DNA of 64,000 nt from Streptomyces griseorubiginosus (GCF_001514195.1 NZ_KQ948734.1:526462-590461); one strand, 5' to 3'; counted from the first letter of the stretch, positions 17,281 through 25,367 are shown. The notes: generated by a model from the sequence alone, not told the origin. Made by a program: numbers and translations.

Positions 17281-18231
17281 ATGGTGCATCAGCAGAGGTC
17301 ACAGGCTCGCCTGTCACCGTCCAGTGACACAGAAGACATCGTCCCGCTCCTCGCGCCCCGCCTGGCCTACTTCGCCGGCGTCGCCCGCACCGAGCACGTC
17401 ACTCGCGCCGCCCAGGAGATGGACGTACCCCAGTCGACGCTCTCGCGTGCGATGGTCCGCCTGGAGCAGGACCTCGGCGTCGACCTGTTCGCCCGCATCG
17501 GCCGTACGGTCTCCCTCACCCCCGCGGGACGCACCTTCCTCGTCTCCGTCGAGCGGGCCCTCGCCGAGATCGAGCGCGCCGCCGACGAGGTCCGGGCCGA
17601 CGCCGACCCGGCCACCGGCAAGGTCGCCTTCGGGTTCCTCCACACGATGGGCTCGGAGACCGTGCCCGGACTGATCCGCGCCTTCCGCGCCGACCACCCC
17701 CGCGTTCGCTTCAGCCTGGTCCAGAACTACGGCGAGGCGATGATCGAGCGCCTGCGCGCGGGCGAACTGGACCTCTGCCTGACCTCCCCGGTCCCCGACG
17801 CCCCGGACCTCGTCGCCCGCCGCCTCGACGAGCAGAAGCTGCGGCTCGTCGTCCCCGCCGACCACCCCCTCGCCGGTCGCAAGCGCGTCCGCCTCGCCGA
17901 GGCCGCCGACGAGGTCTTCGTCACCCTGGAACCCGGCTACGGCCTGCGCCGCATCACCGACGACCTCTGCCAGGAGGCCGGCTTCAGACCGCGGATCGCC
18001 TTCGAGGGGGAGGAGGCGGAGACCCTGCGGGGCCTGGTGGCGGCGGGACTCGGGGTCGCGCTGCTCCCGCCGCCGGCCTTCCCCCGCCCAGGGGTCTCGG
18101 AACTGACGGTCACCGCGCCACGAGCGGTACGGGAGATCGGCGTCGCCTGGCTGGACGGCCACCCCGACACCCCGCCGGTGGCCGCCTTCAAGAAGTTCCT
18201 GCTGTCGAGAAGGGGCAGCCTCCTGCCCTGA
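17281..18231 (+). CDS. LysR family transcriptional regulator
   Basis: A 316-residue LysR regulator. The winged helix-turn-helix is at about residues 18-78 (LAYFAGVARTEHVTRAAQEMDVPQSTLSRAMVRLEQDLGVDLFARIGRTVSLTPAG), followed by a long linker helix and the type-2 periplasmic-binding-like effector domain (GKVAFGFLHTMGSETVPGLIRAFRADHP onward; GLGVALLPPPAFP near the end). ATG 17281 is preferred over an earlier ATG 17254, which overlaps the probable operator. It is divergent from the MFS exporter and probably regulates it in response to a small molecule. Its stop lies inside the first unit of a 17-bp tandem array. Confidence 0.9.
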   Translation: MVHQQRSQARLSPSSDTEDIVPLLAPRLAYFAGVARTEHVTRAAQEMDVPQSTLSRAMVRLEQDLGVDLFARIGRTVSLTPAGRTFLVSVERALAEIERAADEVRADADPATGKVAFGFLHTMGSETVPGLIRAFRADHPRVRFSLVQNYGEAMIERLRAGELDLCLTSPVPDAPDLVARRLDEQKLRLVVPADHPLAGRKRVRLAEAADEVFVTLEPGYGLRRITDDLCQEAGFRPRIAFEGEEAETLRGLVAAGLGVALLPPPAFPRPGVSELTVTAPRAVREIGVAWLDGHPDTPPVAAFKKFLLSRRGSLLP

Positions 18232-18300
18232 CCTACCGCCTGCTCTGACCTGCCTCCTGCCCTGACCCGCCGCCTGCTCTGACCTGTCTCCGGCCCTGAA
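18228..18300. repeat. 17-bp tandem array spanning the LysR / hydrolase convergent junction
   Basis: Units starting CTGACC or CTGAAC recur exactly every 17 bp at 18228, 18245, 18262, 18279 and 18296. The first contains the LysR stop codon TGA and the last abuts the stop of the convergent hydrolase. The array fills the whole intergenic space. Confidence 0.75.
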
Positions 18301-19059
18301 CTACCGCTTCCGTGCCCCGAACCCCGAAGCCAGCGGCATCCGCAGCCCCAGCGGCGGCGGCGCCGCCAGCGCGTCCTGCACCGGGCGGGACAGCGCCCGC
18401 CCGAACAGCGCGCCCATCACGAAGTCCTCGGCGAGCGCCTGGACTTCGGAGCGGTACTGGTGCAACCCGTGTCCGTCGGAGTGGACTTCGAACCGGCACA
18501 CCTCCCGGTTCGCCTTCTTCGCCCGCGAGGCGAGCCTGAACGACAGTTCGGGGTCGGTGCGCCGGTCGTTCGTGCCGTGGACCAGCAGCACCCGCCGCCC
18601 CACGAGCTGCTTCACCGGTTCGGGGGAGGCCGCCACGTCCTCCTCGGGCAGCCAAGGTGCGATCGCCACCACGGAGTTGACGGCCTCGTGCCCACCCGCG
18701 TGCAGCGCCGCCCGTCCGCCCATGTCGACACCGACCAGGGCCACGGGGACGTCCCCGTAGCGCCGTACGACCTCGTCCGCGGCCCAGTTGGCGTCGTGCG
18801 CGAGATGCGCCTCGCTGCCGTTCCACCCGCGGTAGCGGTAGTGCACCAGGTGCGCCGCCAGCCCGTCCCGCCGGCCCGCGCGGGCCAGTCGCCGCCCCAA
18901 CGCCTTCGCTGGGCACGGCAGTCGTACGGCGGAGGGCCTGCGCAGAGAGGTTTCGTCGCCGCTCGGGAGGAGCAGCACCACACCGCTCACCGCCGCCGGC
19001 TCCGGGCCGAGTGTCCTGCCCAGTCGGGCGCTGCGAACCGGCGTCGCTTGCTGTGCCAT
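18301..19059 (-). CDS. alpha/beta hydrolase (dienelactone hydrolase-like) with aspartate at the nucleophile position
   Basis: A 252-residue alpha/beta-hydrolase fold protein. The nucleophile elbow reads VGVDMGGRAAL (about residues 111-121), so the expected serine or cysteine is aspartate. A second acid lies in VHGTNDRRTDPE and a histidine in HSDGHGLHQ, completing a possible Asp-Asp-His set. The N-terminal region is basic with no clear signal peptide. Asp nucleophiles occur in dehalogenases and epoxide hydrolases, but overall similarity is to dienelactone-hydrolase-like proteins, so activity is uncertain. ATG 19059 is the first plausible start. It is divergent from adenosine deaminase. Confidence 0.75.
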   Translation of the reverse strand: MAQQATPVRSARLGRTLGPEPAAVSGVVLLLPSGDETSLRRPSAVRLPCPAKALGRRLARAGRRDGLAAHLVHYRYRGWNGSEAHLAHDANWAADEVVRRYGDVPVALVGVDMGGRAALHAGGHEAVNSVVAIAPWLPEEDVAASPEPVKQLVGRRVLLVHGTNDRRTDPELSFRLASRAKKANREVCRFEVHSDGHGLHQYRSEVQALAEDFVMGALFGRALSRPVQDALAAPPPLGLRMPLASGFGARKR

Positions 19060-19144
19060 GACAGAACAGTGTCAGAAGTGCGGGTGTACGACACGGGGCG
19101 GGGCGGTCACCGTTACGTATCGACGGATTCGTACAGCGGGCGAT

Positions 19145-19156
19145 CTACGCGCGTAG
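19145..19156. promoter_or_regulatory. nucleoside-regulon operator upstream of add
   Basis: CTACGCGCGTAG is a perfect 12-bp palindrome ending 16 bases before the add start codon, a place where a bound repressor would block promoter clearance or the ribosome site. The same dodecamer precedes deoC and the purine nucleoside phosphorylase gene. Confidence 0.7.
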
Positions 19157-19172
19157 GCGTTAGAGTGCGGAA

Positions 19173-20336
19173 ATGACGAGCACGACTGACCGGACGGGGA
19201 CCTCCCCGAGCTCGGACCAGATCCGCCGAGCACCCAAGGTTCTGCTGCACGATCACCTCGACGGCGGGCTGCGCCCCGGCACGATCGTCGACCTCGCCCG
19301 CGAGACCGGGTACACCGGCCTCCCCGAGGACGACCCGGACCGGCTCGGCGTCTGGTTCCGCGAGGCCGCCGACTCGGGGTCGCTGGAACGCTACTTGGAG
19401 ACCTTCTCGCACACCGTCGGCGTCATGCAGACCCGCGAGGCGCTGGTGCGGGTGGCCGCCGAGTGCGCCGAGGACCTCGCCGAGGACGGCGTCGTCTACG
19501 CGGAGGTGCGGTACGCCCCCGAACAGCATCTCGAAAAGGGCCTGACCCTCGAAGAGGTGGTCGAGGCCGTCAACGAGGGCTTCCGGGAAGGCGAGCGCAG
19601 GGCGCGGGCGAACGGCCACCGCATCCGCGTCGGCGCCCTGCTCACCGCGATGCGGCACGCGGCCCGGGCCCTGGAGATCGCCGAACTCGCCAACCGCTAC
19701 CGCGACCTCGGTGTGGTCGGCTTCGACATCGCGGGTGCCGAGGCCGGCTACCCGCCCACCCGGCACCTCGACGCCTTCGAGTACCTCAAGCGCGAGAACA
19801 ACCACTTCACGATCCACGCCGGCGAGGCCTTCGGGCTGCCGTCCATCTGGCAGGCCCTCCAGTGGTGCGGCGCCGACCGGCTCGGGCACGGGGTGCGCAT
19901 CATCGACGACATCCAGGTCCACGAGGACGGCACGGTCAAGCTCGGCCGGCTCGCCTCCTACGTGCGGGACAAGCGGATCCCGCTGGAGCTGTGCCCCAGC
20001 TCCAACCTCCAGACCGGGGCGGCCGCCTCGTACGCCGAGCACCCGATCGGACTCCTGCGGCGGCTGCACTTCCGGGCGACCGTGAACACCGACAACCGGC
20101 TGATGTCCGGTACCGGTATGAGCCGCGAATTCGAGCACCTGGTCGACGCGTTCGGCTATACGCTCGACGACATGCAGTGGTTCTCCGTCAATGCGATGAA
20201 ATCAGCGTTCATTCCTTTCGATGAACGACTCGCGATGATCAATGACGTCATCAAGCCGGGATATGCCGAGCTGAAGTCCGAATGGCTGTTCCAGCAGACG
20301 GCCTCCACCAGCGGTTCTGTGGCCGAGGAAGGCTGA
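19173..20336 (+). CDS. add: adenosine deaminase
   Basis: The 387-residue metal-dependent hydrolase deaminates adenosine and deoxyadenosine to (deoxy)inosine. Zinc-binding His26 and His28 are in [14 protein letters not shown]; the later zinc and catalytic positions are in [10 protein letters not shown] (His, Glu) and LGHGVRI, and the final zinc Asp is in [11 protein letters not shown]. Length and order match the family. ATG 19173 has a weak ribosome site; the operator lies immediately upstream. Inosine produced here is the substrate of the purine nucleoside phosphorylase at 37469, whose gene carries the same operator. Confidence 0.95.
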   Translation: MTSTTDRTGTSPSSDQIRRAPKVLLHDHLDGGLRPGTIVDLARETGYTGLPEDDPDRLGVWFREAADSGSLERYLETFSHTVGVMQTREALVRVAAECAEDLAEDGVVYAEVRYAPEQHLEKGLTLEEVVEAVNEGFREGERRARANGHRIRVGALLTAMRHAARALEIAELANRYRDLGVVGFDIAGAEAGYPPTRHLDAFEYLKRENNHFTIHAGEAFGLPSIWQALQWCGADRLGHGVRIIDDIQVHEDGTVKLGRLASYVRDKRIPLELCPSSNLQTGAAASYAEHPIGLLRRLHFRATVNTDNRLMSGTGMSREFEHLVDAFGYTLDDMQWFSVNAMKSAFIPFDERLAMINDVIKPGYAELKSEWLFQQTASTSGSVAEEG

Positions 20337-20358
20337 GCGCGGGAATTCGCGGGTACGG

Positions 20359-20391
20359 AATGCGGGCGGGTGTTCACAATCCGTCCGCATT
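20359..20391 (+). terminator. candidate hairpin terminator of add
   Basis: AATGCGGGCGG and CCGTCCGCATT form an 11-bp stem (one G-U pair in RNA) with an 11-base loop, 22 bases after the add stop; a short T-rich run follows. Confidence 0.6.
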
Positions 20392-20419
20392 TCGATGTTT
20401 GCGGCGGGCGGCTGTGCAT

Positions 20420-20454
20420 GTTTACGGTCGTGGACCGCTCACATCCCCGTAAAC
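20420..20454 (+). promoter_or_regulatory. leader hairpin upstream of the small secreted protein
   Basis: GTTTACGG and CCGTAAAC make an 8-bp stem around a 19-base loop, ending 20 bases before the start codon. It could be an operator or a 5' leader structure; no further evidence. Confidence 0.35.
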
Positions 20455-20474
20455 CCATTTCGAGGACGCATTTC

Positions 20475-20837
20475 ATGAAGCAGTCTGCTGCCAAGACCCT
20501 CGGTGTCGCCGCCCTCGGTGCCGCCTTCGCCGCGGCCGGCGCGGGTGCCGCGAACGCCGCTCCGGCGGTCCCGGACGCCACGCAGGCGCTCGGCTCCGTC
20601 TCCCAGGGGCTCCCCACCGAGAACCTCACCAAGGCGCTGCCGGGTGCCGGTGAGGCGCTGGCGCAGGCCCAGCCGGCCCTCGGCGCGGGCCTCGCGGCCG
20701 CGCAGCCCGCCGCCGAGCGTGTGCTCGCCGACGGTCCGACCGCGCCCGTCGCCGGCCTCCTCGGCGGCCTGCCGATCGGCAAGGTCCTGCCCGGCGGCGG
20801 CGCCGGCACCGGTGTGAACGGCCTGCCGCTCGGCTGA
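20475..20837 (+). CDS. small secreted alanine/glycine-rich protein of unknown function
   Basis: A 120-residue exported protein. MKQSAAKTLGVAALGAAFAAAGAGAANAA is a signal peptide with a cleavable ANA-A site, leaving a mature chain of about 92 residues rich in Ala, Gly, Leu and Pro without cysteines. ATG 20475 follows GAGGACG. A similar product is encoded at 27588: same size, same signal-peptide style, and a mature chain with repeated LTG/LPxxG/VAGLLG turns, ending VGQVAGLLGNG there and VNGLPLG here. Function is not known to me; cell-wall or spore-surface association is only a guess. Confidence 0.75.
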   Translation: MKQSAAKTLGVAALGAAFAAAGAGAANAAPAVPDATQALGSVSQGLPTENLTKALPGAGEALAQAQPALGAGLAAAQPAAERVLADGPTAPVAGLLGGLPIGKVLPGGGAGTGVNGLPLG

Positions 20838-20940
20838 GCCACGGAACCATCGCTCGGCTGAGCCGCCGACCGTCGTCCAGCTGAGCCAGGCACCATCACC
20901 TGGCTGAGCCAGGCGCCATCGCTCGGCTGAGCCGCGGAGT
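20831..20940. repeat. 23-24 bp tandem array starting at the secreted-protein stop codon
   Basis: CGGCTGAGCC-like units start at 20831, 20855, 20878, 20901 and 20924. The first holds the TGA stop of the secreted protein. Each later unit repeats the stop-codon neighbourhood followed by a variable CCATC-type segment. Confidence 0.75.
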
Positions 20941-20994
20941 CATGAGGCAGGCCGGGGGCCGTACGGTCCTCGGGGCCCGCCGCTCCTCGCACGC

Positions 20995-21037
20995 GCCGGT
21001 GGGGCGCACCCCTGGACACGGGGTGCGCCCCACCGGC
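20995..21037. terminator. 18-bp perfect hairpin, bidirectional terminator
   Basis: GCCGGTGGGGCGCACCCC pairs perfectly with GGGGTGCGCCCCACCGGC around a seven-base loop, between the convergent secreted-protein and PspC genes, 18 bases from the PspC stop. Confidence 0.85.
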
Positions 21038-21055
21038 GTACGTGCGCACGGGAGG

Positions 21056-21256
21056 TCACCAGGCGGTCTGGGCCTTCTCCTCCGAGGGGAACAGGATCCA
21101 CAGCGCTATGTAGAGCAGGAACTGGGGGCCCGGCAGCAGGCAGGAGACCAGGAAGATCACGCGCATGGTGGTCGCGGAGGTGCCGAAGCGCCGTGCCAGC
21201 GCGGCACACACGCCGCCGATCATGCGGCCGTTGGTGGGGCGGGCGAGGCGGGACAT
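21056..21256 (-). CDS. PspC domain membrane protein
   Basis: A 66-residue protein that is essentially one PspC domain: MSRLARPTNGRMIGGVCAALARRFGTSATTMRVIFLVSCLLPGPQFLLYIALWILFP. It has two hydrophobic segments, the second ending in the LYIALWILFP motif. ATG 21256 follows GAAGGAGCCGCA; a longer frame beginning at 21337 has no ribosome site. PspC proteins relate to envelope stress in other bacteria; in Streptomyces small stand-alone copies are common and mostly uncharacterised. It shares strand and direction with the VanZ gene behind it but no coupling is evident. Confidence 0.88.
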   Translation of the reverse strand: MSRLARPTNGRMIGGVCAALARRFGTSATTMRVIFLVSCLLPGPQFLLYIALWILFPSEEKAQTAW

Positions 21257-21348
21257 TGCGGCTCCTTCGTGAGCGTCGGTGGGGGAGTCCGAGTGACCCC
21301 TCCCAGCTGCTTTCCACGCTACGGAGACGAAAGACACAAAGCGTCGCT

Positions 21349-21897
21349 CTACGGGGCGATCCCGACCCTGGGAATCGTCGGGGTCCTACCCTGAGCCGGC
21401 TCCTCCTGGCGGACGGCGGGGCGCGGGCCGCGACCCGCCCCGCGGCGGAGCCAGTGGCGGGCGGCCGGCACGACCGCGAGGTGGGCGAGCGCCACACCGG
21501 CGGTGTTCAGGAGCAGCGAGTCGATGTCGACGACCTGGCCGGGGACACCAGTCTGGAGCAGCGCGATGCCCAGGGAGATCAGGGCGCCCGCGGCGGACGT
21601 ACGGATGAGGGAGCCCAGTGTGGAGGCCCAGAGCCTGCCGTGCGCCATCGGGATCAGGATGCCGAGCGGGGCGAGCAGGGCGAGCCCCTCGCCGATCCGG
21701 CGGGCCGCCTCCTGCCAGCCGAGGGCGAGGTCGGCGCGGATGCCGGCCAGGGGGTGCAGGTTGGCGGGGACCACCCAGGGGACGTCGAGGGGCCGCAGGG
21801 TGAACCAGGCGACGAACGCGAGATGTGCGACGAGGAGGACACCTCCTGCCACACGGACGCGAAGGGCGGCATTGCCGCCGATGAAGCCTTGCTGCAC
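21349..21897 (-). CDS. VanZ family membrane protein
   Basis: About 182 residues from GTG 21897, or longer if an upstream ATG at 21972 is used; neither has a strong ribosome site. Four hydrophobic segments are visible. The VanZ marks are FTLRPLDVPW near the first helix, then NLHPLAGI, ILIPMAHG and TGVPGQVVDIDSLLLNTAGVALAHL. The family is named for a low-level teicoplanin resistance protein, but most members have no proven role in resistance. The C-terminus is basic and proline-rich. Confidence 0.8.
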   Translation of the reverse strand: MQQGFIGGNAALRVRVAGGVLLVAHLAFVAWFTLRPLDVPWVVPANLHPLAGIRADLALGWQEAARRIGEGLALLAPLGILIPMAHGRLWASTLGSLIRTSAAGALISLGIALLQTGVPGQVVDIDSLLLNTAGVALAHLAVVPAARHWLRRGAGRGPRPAVRQEEPAQGRTPTIPRVGIAP

Positions 21898-21970
21898 GAC
21901 CCCGTAGACGCCGCGCTCGGCACGATCGGTTCCGGAACACCCCGAGGTACCTGGGTGAGGTCTGCGCCAC

Positions 21971-22029
21971 ACGGGGTGGTCGGACCCCCGTCAGCCCTGC
22001 ACGGGGTGGCCGGACCCCCCGTCAGCCCT
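21971..22029. repeat. 29-30 bp direct repeat at the 3' end of the afsQ operon
   Basis: ACGGGGTGGTCGGACCCCCG followed by TCAGCCCTGC is repeated with minor changes at 22001-22029, and the repeat runs into the stop codon of the AfsQ-linked lipoprotein. Within it GGGGGTCC and GGACCCCC allow hairpins, so it may also terminate the operon. Confidence 0.65.
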
Positions 22030-22993
22030 TAGTCACCTCGCTCGACGGCGGCTGGTGGCTGCTCGGCTGGGAGCGGACCTCGTCCGTGCAGTCGTAGCGG
22101 CGCACGGGGGCGGCGCCGGGGCCGCCCAGAATGACGGAGCCGTCGCCCTCGGCCGCGGCCGAATCGGAGAACGTGCACACGAGCTGGGCGAGGGCGTAGC
22201 GGGAGAGCTCGGTGGGCGGGGTGCTCAGCCGGAGGGTGTCCTCGGGGTCCTTGGGGCGCGGCCCGCTGACGGTCGTGCCGCCGCGGACGTACGTCTGGTA
22301 GCCGGCGTCCCGTTCCGCGGCGGACGGCGCCTCGGCGAGCTGGTCGAGGAGTCCCTGGGCGACCAGCACCCGCCGGGCGGAGTCCTCGGTGCCGTCCGGT
22401 ACCCGTACGGTCCGGTCCACGGCGACCAGCGACGACCCGCACAGCAGGAACACCTGCACGGCAAGCCCTCCGGACGCCTGGGCCGCCCCCGACTCCGACA
22501 GCGAACAGCGCACCCGGGAGGGCGCGGGCCCGAAGTCGGTGGGCACCTCGGTGGACCGGATACCGCACCCGGCGACCAGTACGGCGAGCACGGGCAGCGC
22601 GAGCAGCCGCCGCAGGGTGACACGGGGCCGCCGAGTCCGGGGCGGCTCCGAGTCCGAGCGCCGCGACGGCGAATCACCTCCCTGGCCGGCCGGAAGGTCG
22701 CCGAGCACCCGCGTCCGTGTCTCCCCGCCGTCCTGCCGGGCCGGGCGGACGTCGACCGAGGGCGTGGCAGCCGGTGCGGTGGCCGGAGGCACCGGCGAGG
22801 CGGCCTGCGTCCGTTCCGGCCGGCCTGCCGGCCGCCACGCCACGCTGTCTCCAAGTCCCCGCGCCGGCTGGTCTCCCCGTCCCGGCGCCGGCTGGTCTCC
22901 CCGTCCCGGCGCCGGCAGGTTTCCCCGCCCCCGCGTCCACGCCACCCGGCTGCCCCCGCCCCGCTGTTCCCGTCGTCCTCCCAGCCCGGTCAT
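22022..22993 (-). CDS. AfsQ-operon lipoprotein with long N-terminal extension
   Basis: A 323-residue product if it starts at ATG 22993, which overlaps the AfsQ2 stop (TGATG). A membrane segment and lipobox, LLALPVLAVLVAGCG, appears only after about 130 residues of basic, Pro/Gly/Gln-rich sequence containing DQPAPGRG-type repeats. The mature domain (VPTDFGPAPSRVRC onward) has several cysteines and no recognised family. The third gene of afsQ operons in Streptomyces encodes a lipoprotein, which fits. No ATG, GTG or TTG directly precedes the hydrophobic segment in the right place as far as I can see, so either the extension is real or initiation is unusual. Confidence 0.75.
   Translation of the reverse strand: MTGLGGRREQRGGGSRVAWTRGRGNLPAPGRGDQPAPGRGDQPARGLGDSVAWRPAGRPERTQAASPVPPATAPAATPSVDVRPARQDGGETRTRVLGDLPAGQGGDSPSRRSDSEPPRTRRPRVTLRRLLALPVLAVLVAGCGIRSTEVPTDFGPAPSRVRCSLSESGAAQASGGLAVQVFLLCGSSLVAVDRTVRVPDGTEDSARRVLVAQGLLDQLAEAPSAAERDAGYQTYVRGGTTVSGPRPKDPEDTLRLSTPPTELSRYALAQLVCTFSDSAAAEGDGSVILGGPGAAPVRRYDCTDEVRSQPSSHQPPSSEVTKG
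22858..22930. repeat. 24-bp in-frame repeats in the lipoprotein N-terminal region
   Basis: GGCGCCGGCTGGTCTCCCCG-type units recur about every 24 bp (two close copies and a third degenerate one), encoding PAPGRGDQ repeats on the minus strand. Length is a multiple of three, so the frame is kept. Confidence 0.65.
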
Positions 22994-24570
22994 CACGCGT
23001 CCCCCTTCGTCGCCCCGGCTTCGTCCTTCTCGGCATCCGTCGGCTGTTCCGTCAGGGCCGAGGCGTCGCGGGGGAGGTGGAGGGTGAACACGGCACCGCC
23101 GTCGGGGGAGTTGGCGGCGGTGATCTCGCCGCCGTGGATGTGGGCGTTCTCCAGGGCGATGGAGAGGCCGAGGCCGCTGCCCTCGGAGCGCGGGCGGGAG
23201 GCGCTGGCCTTGTAGAAGCGGTCGAAGACGTGCGGCAGGACGTCCTCGGGGATGCCGGGGCCGTGGTCCCGGACCCGGATGACCACCTCGTCGGCGGCGG
23301 CCCGGACGGCCACCCGCACCGGGGAGCCGCCGTGCTTGAGCGCGTTGCCGATGAGGTTGGCGAGGATGACGTCGAGGCGCCGCGGGTCGAGGCGGGCGTG
23401 GATGCCGCGCTCGGCGTCCAGCTCCACCGCGTCCAGCCAGGCGCGCGCGTCGATGCACGCGGTGATCTGGTCGGCCACGTCCACGTCGTCCAGGACCAGC
23501 CGGGCCGTACCCGCGTCGAAGCGGGTGACCTCCATCAGGTTCTCGACGAGGTCGTTGAGCCGGCGGGTCTCGCTGACCACCAGACGCACCGCCGGTTCGA
23601 TCATCGGGTCGATCGAGCCGGACTCCGCCTCCAGCTCCTCCTCCAGGATCTCCGTCACCGCGGTGATCGCGGTGAGCGGTGTCCGCAGCTCATGGCTCAT
23701 GTCCGCCACGAAACGCCGCGAGGCGTCGTCCCGGGCCGCCATGTCGTCGACCCGTTTCTCCAGCGCCTCGGCCGCGTAGTTGAACGTCCGTGACAGGTCC
23801 GCGAGTTCATCGGTGCCGGACACCCTGAGCCGGGTGTCGAGGCGGCCCTCGCCGAGCCGCCGGGCGGCGACCCCGAGCCGGTGCACCGGCTTCAGCACGG
23901 TCGTCGCGGCGGCCTGCGCGAGCAGCGCGGAGCCGATCAGGGCGAGGCCGGTGGCGATCCCCAGTGACCAGGCGAGGGAGTTGAGGTCCTTGGCCTCCGG
24001 TTCCAGGGACTTGAGCATGTAGCCGGTCGGGCCACCGCCGATCACGCGCGTGCCGGCGACCAGGTACGGCGTGTCGTGGTCGACGATCCGCTGCCAGTAC
24101 AGGTGGTAGGCGGACTTGTTGGCGGAGTCGACGCTCTGCTTCTCGTTCACCGCCTCGCGCAGCGACACCGGCACGTCCTGGAGCGTGAACCCGTCCAGGG
24201 CGCCCGAATTGCCGTACACCGTCTTGCCGTTCCCGTCGGTGCCCACCAGCAGCACGCTGAAGCGCTGGCTGCTGCCCGCCATCTGCCCGGCCGCCTGCTG
24301 AAGTTCGTCCTGCGTGGGCTCCTCGGGCAGCGCGCCCGCGCGGTTCTGCATCTCCTGCTGGAAGTCCCGCAGCACCGCGTCCTGGGCGCGGGTGAGCACC
24401 GCCTCGCGGTTGAGCCAGTAGGCGATCCCGGACGCGGACACGGCCGCGGTCAGCGCCACCAGGCCGAACACCACGACGAGACGCAGCCGCAGACTGGTGA
24501 AGCGCAGCCGTGACCACATGCCCTTGCGCGCCGCGAACCAGCCGCGGAGCCCCCCTTGCGCTTCGGTCAC
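22993..24570 (-). CDS. afsQ2: sensor histidine kinase AfsQ2
   Basis: A 525-residue membrane sensor kinase. A first membrane helix at about 29-52, an extracytoplasmic sensor loop to about 199, a second helix at 200-222, HAMP at 223-275, then a HisKA domain with His293 in DMSHELRTPLTAI and an HATPase with N box LANLIGNALKHG and G boxes DHGPGIPEDV and GSGLGLSIA. GTG 24570 overlaps the AfsQ1 stop as GTGA, so kinase and regulator are coupled. In S. coelicolor AfsQ1/Q2 responds to nitrogen/nutrient state and controls antibiotics and sigQ; that role is inferred here from sequence and gene order. Confidence 0.93.
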   Translation of the reverse strand: MTEAQGGLRGWFAARKGMWSRLRFTSLRLRLVVVFGLVALTAAVSASGIAYWLNREAVLTRAQDAVLRDFQQEMQNRAGALPEEPTQDELQQAAGQMAGSSQRFSVLLVGTDGNGKTVYGNSGALDGFTLQDVPVSLREAVNEKQSVDSANKSAYHLYWQRIVDHDTPYLVAGTRVIGGGPTGYMLKSLEPEAKDLNSLAWSLGIATGLALIGSALLAQAAATTVLKPVHRLGVAARRLGEGRLDTRLRVSGTDELADLSRTFNYAAEALEKRVDDMAARDDASRRFVADMSHELRTPLTAITAVTEILEEELEAESGSIDPMIEPAVRLVVSETRRLNDLVENLMEVTRFDAGTARLVLDDVDVADQITACIDARAWLDAVELDAERGIHARLDPRRLDVILANLIGNALKHGGSPVRVAVRAAADEVVIRVRDHGPGIPEDVLPHVFDRFYKASASRPRSEGSGLGLSIALENAHIHGGEITAANSPDGGAVFTLHLPRDASALTEQPTDAEKDEAGATKGDA

Positions 24571-25244
24571 TGAGGTGTGTCCAGCCGGTAGCCCACACCC
24601 CGCACGGTCCGGATCAGCGTCGGGGACGACGGCACGTCCTCGACCTTGGCGCGCAGCCGCTGCACACAGGCGTCCACCAGGCGCGAGTCACCGAGGTAGT
24701 CGTGCTCCCACACCAGCCGCAGCAACTGCTGCCGGGACAGCGCCTGTCCGGGCCGCCGGCTCAGCTCCAGGAGCAGCCGCAGCTCGGTCGGCGTGAGCTG
24801 GAGGTCCTCGCCGTTCTTCGTGACGGTCATGGCCGCACGGTCGATGACCAGGGACCCGAAGCTCGCCGCGTCGGTCGACTCGCGTTCGCCGCGGCGCAGC
24901 ACGGCCCGGATCCGGGCATCGAGCACCCGTCCCTGGATCGGCTTGACCACGTAGTCGTCGGCGCCGGACTCCAGCCCGACCACCACGTCGATGTCGTCGC
25001 TGCGCGCGGTCAGCAGAATGATCGGCAACTGGTCCGTGCGCCGGATGCGCCGGCACACCTCGAACCCGTCGATACCGGGCAGCATCACGTCCAGCACGAT
25101 CAGGTCCGGCCGCTGCTCACGCAGCAGTTTGAGGCCGTCCTCGCCGGTGGCAGCGGTGGCAACCCGGTGGCCCTGGCGCGTGAGACTCAGCTCCAGGGCC
25201 GTACGGATGGCGTCGTCGTCCTCGATCAGCAACAGGGAAGGCAC
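24567..25244 (-). CDS. afsQ1: response regulator AfsQ1 (OmpR family)
   Basis: A 225-residue OmpR/PhoB-type regulator. The receiver holds acidic pocket IEDDD (8-12), phospho-acceptor Asp52 in LIVLDVMLPG, Thr in LLTARSDD and Lys in DYVVKP. The C-terminal winged helix ends VRGVGYRLDTPQ. GTG 25244 is chosen because the receiver begins exactly there (PSLLLIEDDD); the longer frame upstream crosses the intergenic region. It lies head to head with sigQ, and a GTGAC-N6-GTGAC box at 25352 matches the AfsQ1 recognition pattern known from S. coelicolor, suggesting direct control of sigQ and perhaps autoregulation. Confidence 0.94.
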   Translation of the reverse strand: MPSLLLIEDDDAIRTALELSLTRQGHRVATAATGEDGLKLLREQRPDLIVLDVMLPGIDGFEVCRRIRRTDQLPIILLTARSDDIDVVVGLESGADDYVVKPIQGRVLDARIRAVLRRGERESTDAASFGSLVIDRAAMTVTKNGEDLQLTPTELRLLLELSRRPGQALSRQQLLRLVWEHDYLGDSRLVDACVQRLRAKVEDVPSSPTLIRTVRGVGYRLDTPQ

Positions 25245-25351
25245 GGGCTCATTCTGGCCCATGGCACGGTCGGGTATCGACACCTGTACACGTGCGTGAG
25301 CATACCGCTGCTCTCTGTGCCCGTCCTGTGCGATTCCTGCGACGGGGCCCT

Positions 25352-25367
25352 GTGACAGGTCTGTGAC
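25352..25367. promoter_or_regulatory. AfsQ1 binding box in the afsQ1-sigQ intergenic region
   Basis: GTGACAGGTCTGTGAC is GTGAC-N6-GTGAC, agreeing with the reported AfsQ1 consensus GTNAC-N6-GTNAC. It is 108 bp upstream of afsQ1 and 108 bp upstream of the preferred sigQ start. Confidence 0.8.

Noticed and set aside
20831..20940. Tandem units considered as a CRISPR array
   Set aside because: Units are contiguous or nearly so, 23-24 bp long without unique spacers, and no cas genes are present.
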